Shown here: one piece after another, positions 5,677-9,582 of the stretch | Layout of the letters: each line of letters begins with the position of its first letter | Position numbering within the stretch: position 1 is the first letter of the stretch | Assembly: GCA_003446775.1 (NCBI GenBank) | Contig: DMCH01000108.1 | Location: forward strand, 10,095-19,676 | DNA: 9,582 nucleotides | Origin: Chloroflexota bacterium | GTDB taxonomy: Bacteria > Chloroflexota > Dormibacteria > Dormibacterales > Dormibacteraceae | Direction of reading: 5' to 3' | Notes under the pieces: model-generated | Seen by the model: only the letters and a program-made list of their open reading frames with translations | The model's database searches: none | What the model was told of the DNA's origin: nothing | Program-made: the position numbers and the translations under genes

Positions 5677-8651
5677 GTAACAGGGTTTTCGAACGCGCCG
5701 ACGGTCGGCGCGTCGCGGTACAGCGACTCCTGCGGGATGACCTTCAGCAGGCCGTTCTGGGCGGCATCCAGGACCGCTTCCGCGACGTCCGGGTGAAACT
5801 GGCTGCCGGCGCCCTCACGCACCTGCGCGACCGCGATGTCCAGGGGCACGCCCTTGCGATAGGGCCGGTCTGACGTCATCGCGTCGATGGCGTCCGCGGC
5901 GCCCACGATCCACGCGTAAATCGGCAGGTCGGCGCCCTTCTTCCGGTCTGGATAGCCCTTGCCGTCGTAGCGCTCGTGGTGCGATCGCACGATCACCAGC
6001 TCGTCGGTGAGCATCTTCAGCCCGCTTAGGATGTTGAAGCCGACGACGGGATGCTCTTTCATCTTGGCGAACTCCTCGTCGGTGAGCTTGCCGGTCTTGG
6101 TCAGGATCGCGTCCGGGACGCCGATCTTGCCGATGTCGTGCACGAGACAGCCGCTCTCCAGGCGCCCCCACGCCGCCTGCTCGTCGGGCGCGTAGTGCAT
6201 CTGGCGGGCGATCATAAGTGCGTACTGGGTCACGCGCTCCGAGTGGCCCTTGGTATATGGGTCGCGGGCGTCGACCGCAATGGCGAATGCTTTGAGTGAG
6301 GCGAGCATGACCTCTTCGCGGTCCTTGAACAGCCTCGCGTTCTCGATGACCACCCCGGCCTGGTCTGCGAGCTCTTTGATCAGGTGGCGATGGTCGGCGT
6401 TGAACGAGTGCCCGTCCTGGTAGTGCGCGAGGAACAGGACGCCGATCGGCTTCTCTTCCAGCTTGATGGGCACGCACAGGACCGCCGTAGGGTTAAGCGG
6501 GCTGTCGGCGCCAGACGGATGCTCCATCGCCTCCATGACGGGCTCGCCAGAATCCATCACGCTCCGGCAGATCTCGCCTCCTACCCCGAGCGCGAGCCTT
6601 TCGGCGGTGACGTGGTCGGTACCGGATGCGGCCTTCAGGATGAGCTTGCCTGAATCCTCCAGCGCCAGGACTCCGATCTGCGCCGAAGCGGCATTTGCGG
6701 CGCCCTCCAGTACGCGCGGGAGCACCTCCGCTGGATCGAGGGTTCTGGTGGCGGCCCGAAGGGCCTCCTGGAGGTTGCGCAGCTCCCAGTTGTCGCGCTG
6801 GCTGTCGTGGTACATATCCGCGTTCCGCACCGCCACCACGCCCTGGTTGCCGAGGGTCGCGAGCACGCGCTGGTCATCTTCGGTCCATTCGCGCTTCTTG
6901 ACGTCGAACACCGAGATCGTGCCCCAGAGCCGCCCGTCTTCGAGCATCGGCGCGCAGATCGCGGCCTGGAGGCCGTATGCGGCGAGGTCCGGTGGAGAGC
7001 TGAGGTCGAAGCTCGCGCTGACGTCCGCCACCGCCGTCGCCCGCAGGCTGAGCATCACGGCCCCGACGATGCCCTGGCCGTTCTGGAACTCGAGCGCGTC
7101 GACCTCGGCCGGAAAACCGAGCGACTTGGACACTTTCTGGCGCTCTTCAGCGGTGGTGCGGGTCAGCAGGCCGGCGGTGCCCATCGTGACTCGGACCGCG
7201 GTCTCGAGGGTCTTGAGCTTGAGCACATCGGAACCCTGCGTCATCGTGGTAAGCGCCTGGGAAACCTCTCCGAGCGCGTCGAGCGCCGTGTCGAGCTTGG
7301 TCGCCTGCCCGGTGACCGCCTGCAGGATGCGCGAGTTCTCGACCGCCACGCCGGCGAGCGAGCCCAGCTCGTCCAGCGCCGCGATGTCGCGTTGGGTGAA
7401 GACGGATGACGAGTTGCGGCCGAGGCAGATCGCTCCGAGCACACCGTGCTGGGCCCGGATCGGGACCAGGGCTTCGTTGGCGGTGCCACCATCGGCTGCT
7501 GGCTGGAGCCCGCTGAAGATGCCCTCGTCGACAGTCACCAGGGTGCGCAGAACCGTCTCGCCGCCGCGCACCTTGGCCATCGGCCCGGTGATGGGGGAGG
7601 GCGCAAACGGCGCGCCGGCAAAAACATAGGTATCGTCGGGCTGGAACAGCACGATCCGTGCTGCGTCGTACGCGATCAGCTGTGTGCCAGAAACCAGCAC
7701 CAGGTCGAGCACCTCCGCCATGGTCTTGCCGGCCGCCTCCTTGACGAGCTGGTTCATGACCGAATACCGAGCCGCTTCCTGCTGAGACAGCGCCACGGCG
7801 TGAGCGCTGGCGAGCTGTGCCCCGGCCCTGAGCATCAAGGTGGTGGCCAGGCGAACGTCGTCGTCCGTGAAGCCCCCCACCTTGTTGCCGAGCAGGATGA
7901 AGCCGCCGACGTGGTCACCGATCCGCATCGGTACGGCGAGCAGGCTGTCGACATTGAGGTCAGTGGGGACGTAGCTCATTAGCGCCACGAGCGAAGACTT
8001 ATCGGCGCCGACGAACTCCTTGCCGGCCTCGATCGCTCTGAACAGCGCACTCGAGGCGGCGGTTCGGTTGACGGATTGGGGACGCAGGCGGTCGAGGCCG
8101 AACCCGGGTGGCTGCGGCACGAACTGCTTGCCCTCGGCCGAGACCAGGTAGCACACGGCAAACGCCGCTCCCATCTGGCCCGCGATGCCGGTGGTGAGCG
8201 CCCCGATGTCGCCCGGCTTGGTGGCCTCGGCGTCTGAGGTCGCGGCCAGAAACGCGCGGTTCTTGTCTTCCAGCTGGGCGACCAGGCCTTCCATCTGGTC
8301 GAGCTGGCCGCGCAGAGCGTTGGTGAAGTTGCTGTAGGCGAGGCTGCCGACCAGCCCGCCCAGGCCCAAGAGAGCGAGGCCCCCGAGCTCCAGCGGCAGC
8401 TGACTGTCCCCGAGGTCGAAATGGGCGGCAGCCAGCGAACCGATCAGGGCGGCGGCAGCCAGAGGTGCCGAGATCTTCCATCTGACGTTCACCGCCCCTG
8501 CTCCGAGGGCCAGCAGCCCGGCGACCACCGCGATCAGGGCCGCCTGGCCGCTCCGGCCGTGGACGTTCAGCGACGCCCCGGCCAGGATCAGGACCGCGGT
8601 CGCGGCGGAGAACCCGACGCGCAAGGCGAACGTCCCACGTATTGACTTCAT
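5673..8651 (-). CDS. Membrane-anchored multi-GAF HD-GYP phosphodiesterase (cyclic dinucleotide)
   Basis: A 992-residue predicted sensor-effector. Residues about 8-106 are strongly hydrophobic, giving roughly four membrane segments, and a probable coiled coil spans about 108-135. Four GAF-like regions follow at about 140-285, 308-445, 455-612 and 635-773, the last three more typical in sequence. The C-terminal HD-GYP domain (783-975) has a full set of metal residues: H803, H838-D839, K842, H867, H891-H892 and D920, with the GYP triplet at 899-901 in the HHERYDGKGYP block. Such domains hydrolyse cyclic di-GMP, or sometimes cGAMP, in two steps to GMP; the sequence does not settle which. Position 799, four before H803, is Tyr rather than the Glu of the trinuclear Persephonella enzyme as I recall it, so a two-metal site is more likely. 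There is no receiver or GGDEF domain, so the input must come through the GAF or membrane parts, whose ligands I cannot predict. The ATG at 8651 has only a weak AGGG upstream. The gene is divergent from rel. Confidence 0.9.
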   Translation of the reverse strand: MKSIRGTFALRVGFSAATAVLILAGASLNVHGRSGQAALIAVVAGLLALGAGAVNVRWKISAPLAAAALIGSLAAAHFDLGDSQLPLELGGLALLGLGGLVGSLAYSNFTNALRGQLDQMEGLVAQLEDKNRAFLAATSDAEATKPGDIGALTTGIAGQMGAAFAVCYLVSAEGKQFVPQPPGFGLDRLRPQSVNRTAASSALFRAIEAGKEFVGADKSSLVALMSYVPTDLNVDSLLAVPMRIGDHVGGFILLGNKVGGFTDDDVRLATTLMLRAGAQLASAHAVALSQQEAARYSVMNQLVKEAAGKTMAEVLDLVLVSGTQLIAYDAARIVLFQPDDTYVFAGAPFAPSPITGPMAKVRGGETVLRTLVTVDEGIFSGLQPAADGGTANEALVPIRAQHGVLGAICLGRNSSSVFTQRDIAALDELGSLAGVAVENSRILQAVTGQATKLDTALDALGEVSQALTTMTQGSDVLKLKTLETAVRVTMGTAGLLTRTTAEERQKVSKSLGFPAEVDALEFQNGQGIVGAVMLSLRATAVADVSASFDLSSPPDLAAYGLQAAICAPMLEDGRLWGTISVFDVKKREWTEDDQRVLATLGNQGVVAVRNADMYHDSQRDNWELRNLQEALRAATRTLDPAEVLPRVLEGAANAASAQIGVLALEDSGKLILKAASGTDHVTAERLALGVGGEICRSVMDSGEPVMEAMEHPSGADSPLNPTAVLCVPIKLEEKPIGVLFLAHYQDGHSFNADHRHLIKELADQAGVVIENARLFKDREEVMLASLKAFAIAVDARDPYTKGHSERVTQYALMIARQMHYAPDEQAAWGRLESGCLVHDIGKIGVPDAILTKTGKLTDEEFAKMKEHPVVGFNILSGLKMLTDELVIVRSHHERYDGKGYPDRKKGADLPIYAWIVGAADAIDAMTSDRPYRKGVPLDIAVAQVREGAGSQFHPDVAEAVLDAAQNGLLKVIPQESLYRDAPTVGAFENPVT
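5694..5712. repeat. GC-rich perfect inverted repeat at the convergent gene junction
   Basis: CGCGCCGA (5694-5701) and TCGGCGCG (5705-5712) pair perfectly around CGG. The repeat lies 18 bases past the proS stop and within the codons for residues about 981-986 of the HD-GYP protein. No T-run follows on either strand. With no intergenic space between the two convergent genes, this is the only visible candidate for a 3'-end structure on the proS mRNA. A coincidence in GC-rich coding sequence is possible. Confidence 0.45.
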
Positions 8652-8699
8652 CTGCCCTGGGTAAGTCTAGGAAAGAGGACTCCTAAACTCTTAACTCCA
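8652..8699. promoter_or_regulatory. Divergent promoter region between the HD-GYP gene and rel
   Basis: This 48-base gap is AT-richer than its flanks and holds a dyad at 8664-8689: AGTCTAGGA, eight bases, TCCTAAACT, with one mismatch in nine. Read outward, each arm ends in a -10-like hexamer: TAAACT (8684-8689) towards rel and TAGACT (8669-8664) towards the HD-GYP gene. They end 10 and 12 bases before the GTG and ATG. Transcription starting about seven bases past each would give leaders of only a few bases. Neither has a good -35 at normal spacing. Neither start has a well-placed Shine-Dalgarno site: AGAGGA at 8674-8679 is 20 bases from the GTG. The dyad could instead, or also, be a repressor operator. 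Confidence 0.5.
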
Positions 8700-9582
8700 G
8701 TGACCGTTTCTGAACTTCTGCGTATTGCCGACCATCTCGAGCCGAAGGACCGCGAGCTGGTCCGGAAGGCCTACGAGCGTGCCGCTACGGCCCATCACGG
8801 GCAGCGCCGGCTGTCGGGCGAGGACTATGTCAACCACCCGCTGGAGGTGGCCGCCATCCTCGCCGACCTCCAGCTCGACGCGCAGACCCTCGCCGCGGCA
8901 CTGCTCCACGACACCGTGGAGGACACGGCGCTCACGGCCCAGGAGATCGAGACCGAGTTCGGACCGGAGGTCGCGCGCCTGGTTGAGGGCGTGACCAAGC
9001 TGGGCCGCATCTCGATCCGCACCGACCAGCAGCAGCAGGCGGAGAACATCCGCAAGATGATGGTGGCGATGGCGGAGGACCTTCGGGTCGTCCTCATCAA
9101 GCTGGCCGACCGGCTCCACAACATGCGCACCCTCGATCCTCTGCCTGAGGTGAAGCGTCGCAAGATCTCGCGCGAGACGCTGGATATCTACGCTCCGCTC
9201 GCGCACCGCCTCGGCATCGGCCAGCTCAAGTGGGAGCTCGAGGACCTCGCGTTCCGCAACCTGGAGCCCGAGGCCTACGAGGACGTCGTCAAGCGCATAG
9301 CGCGCAAGCGTCACGATCGCGAGACGCTGGTCTCGGACCTGCGCGAGATCCTGGCCCGCGAGCTCGACAGCGTCGACATACCAGCCGAGATCACCGGCCG
9401 GCCGAAACACATCTATTCGGTGTGGCAGAAGATGACCCGCGAGCAAAAGGACTTCTCGGAGATCTACGACCTTTCAGCCATTCGTGTGCAGGTGGATACG
9501 GTGGGGCACTGCTATGGGGTGCTCGGCGTCGTCCATTCGCTGTGGAAGCCGGTGCCGGGCCGGTTCAAGGACTACATCGCGA
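8700..9582 (+). CDS. rel: Bifunctional (p)ppGpp synthetase/hydrolase, 5' part (runs off the window)
   Basis: Makes and degrades the stringent-response alarmone (p)ppGpp, responding to uncharged tRNA on the ribosome. The first 294 residues are present, and the TGS, helical and ACT regulatory regions would lie beyond the edge. The start is GTG at 8700: no in-frame ATG, GTG or TTG lies upstream in the gap. The hydrolase HD domain (about 25-180) keeps H46, H70-D71, E74-D75 (HDTVED), D137 and N141, so hydrolysis should work. The synthetase domain begins near 230 with GRPKHIYS (233-240), then IYDLSAIRV (255-263) with the catalytic D257. The RFKD at 288-291 is the RXKD motif of bifunctional Rel/SpoT enzymes, in contrast to EXDD of the synthetase-only E. 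coli RelA. Both activities are therefore expected. It is divergently transcribed from the HD-GYP gene. The 3' truncation is caused only by the window edge. Confidence 0.95.
   Translation, partial: MTVSELLRIADHLEPKDRELVRKAYERAATAHHGQRRLSGEDYVNHPLEVAAILADLQLDAQTLAAALLHDTVEDTALTAQEIETEFGPEVARLVEGVTKLGRISIRTDQQQQAENIRKMMVAMAEDLRVVLIKLADRLHNMRTLDPLPEVKRRKISRETLDIYAPLAHRLGIGQLKWELEDLAFRNLEPEAYEDVVKRIARKRHDRETLVSDLREILARELDSVDIPAEITGRPKHIYSVWQKMTREQKDFSEIYDLSAIRVQVDTVGHCYGVLGVVHSLWKPVPGRFKDYIA

Noticed and set aside
6463..7629. 388-codon + strand frame opposite the HD-GYP gene
   Set aside because: The translation is Ser/Arg/Ala-rich and without domains, while the opposite strand encodes coherent GAF and HD-GYP domains. 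It is a shadow frame.
8642..8647. TTGACT as a -35 element for rel
   Set aside because: It is a good hexamer, but no -10-like sequence lies 16-18 bases downstream, and it falls within the first codons of the HD-GYP gene.
8691..9446. 251-codon - strand frame opposite rel
   Set aside because: The + strand encodes Rel with all catalytic motifs. The antisense product has no family resemblance.

Overview
The window is a high-GC bacterial chromosome segment with densely packed housekeeping genes. It contains five co-directional + strand genes (cdsA, dxr, rseP-type protease, ispG, proS), one long - strand signalling gene (four GAF-like regions plus HD-GYP), and the 5' part of a + strand rel gene that runs off the right edge. 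I see no mobile element, CRISPR array, rRNA or tRNA. The genome is not identifiable from sequence alone. The uppS/cdsA/dxr/rseP/ispG/proS-type order, the zinc-domain (archaeal/eukaryotic-type) ProRS and the large multi-GAF HD-GYP protein would fit a soil or sediment Terrabacteria lineage (Chloroflexota or Dormibacterota-like), but that is an inference of low confidence.

Layout. Bases 1-25 hold the last codons of an upstream reading frame ending in TGATG at the cdsA start; by synteny this may be uppS. From 25 to 4109, cdsA, dxr, the site-2 protease and ispG are joined by overlaps or a gap of 1 nt, so they almost certainly form one translationally coupled operon. It combines phospholipid precursor synthesis (CDP-diacylglycerol), two steps of the MEP isoprenoid pathway (second and penultimate) and membrane proteolysis. 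A 100-nt gap follows (4110-4209) with two adjacent hairpins that resemble a dispersed REP-like element, then an AT-richer leader with a Shine-Dalgarno site before proS (4210-5676).

proS converges on the HD-GYP gene, and the two stop codons share the palindrome CTAG (5673-5676). A GC-rich perfect hairpin lies just beyond, inside the HD-GYP coding end. The HD-GYP gene (5673-8651, - strand) encodes a membrane-anchored protein predicted to degrade a cyclic dinucleotide. It is divergent from rel (8700 onward), which encodes a bifunctional (p)ppGpp synthetase/hydrolase with all key hydrolase residues and the RXKD motif. The 48-nt gap between them carries an imperfect dyad in which each half is a -10-like element (TCCTAAACT one way, TCCTAGACT the other), each 10-12 nt from its start codon. 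This suggests paired, near-leaderless promoters for two second-messenger enzymes.

Most of the window is conventional. The points most worth following up are the matched divergent promoter dyad, the two-hairpin element before proS, and the c-di-GMP-type/(p)ppGpp gene pairing.
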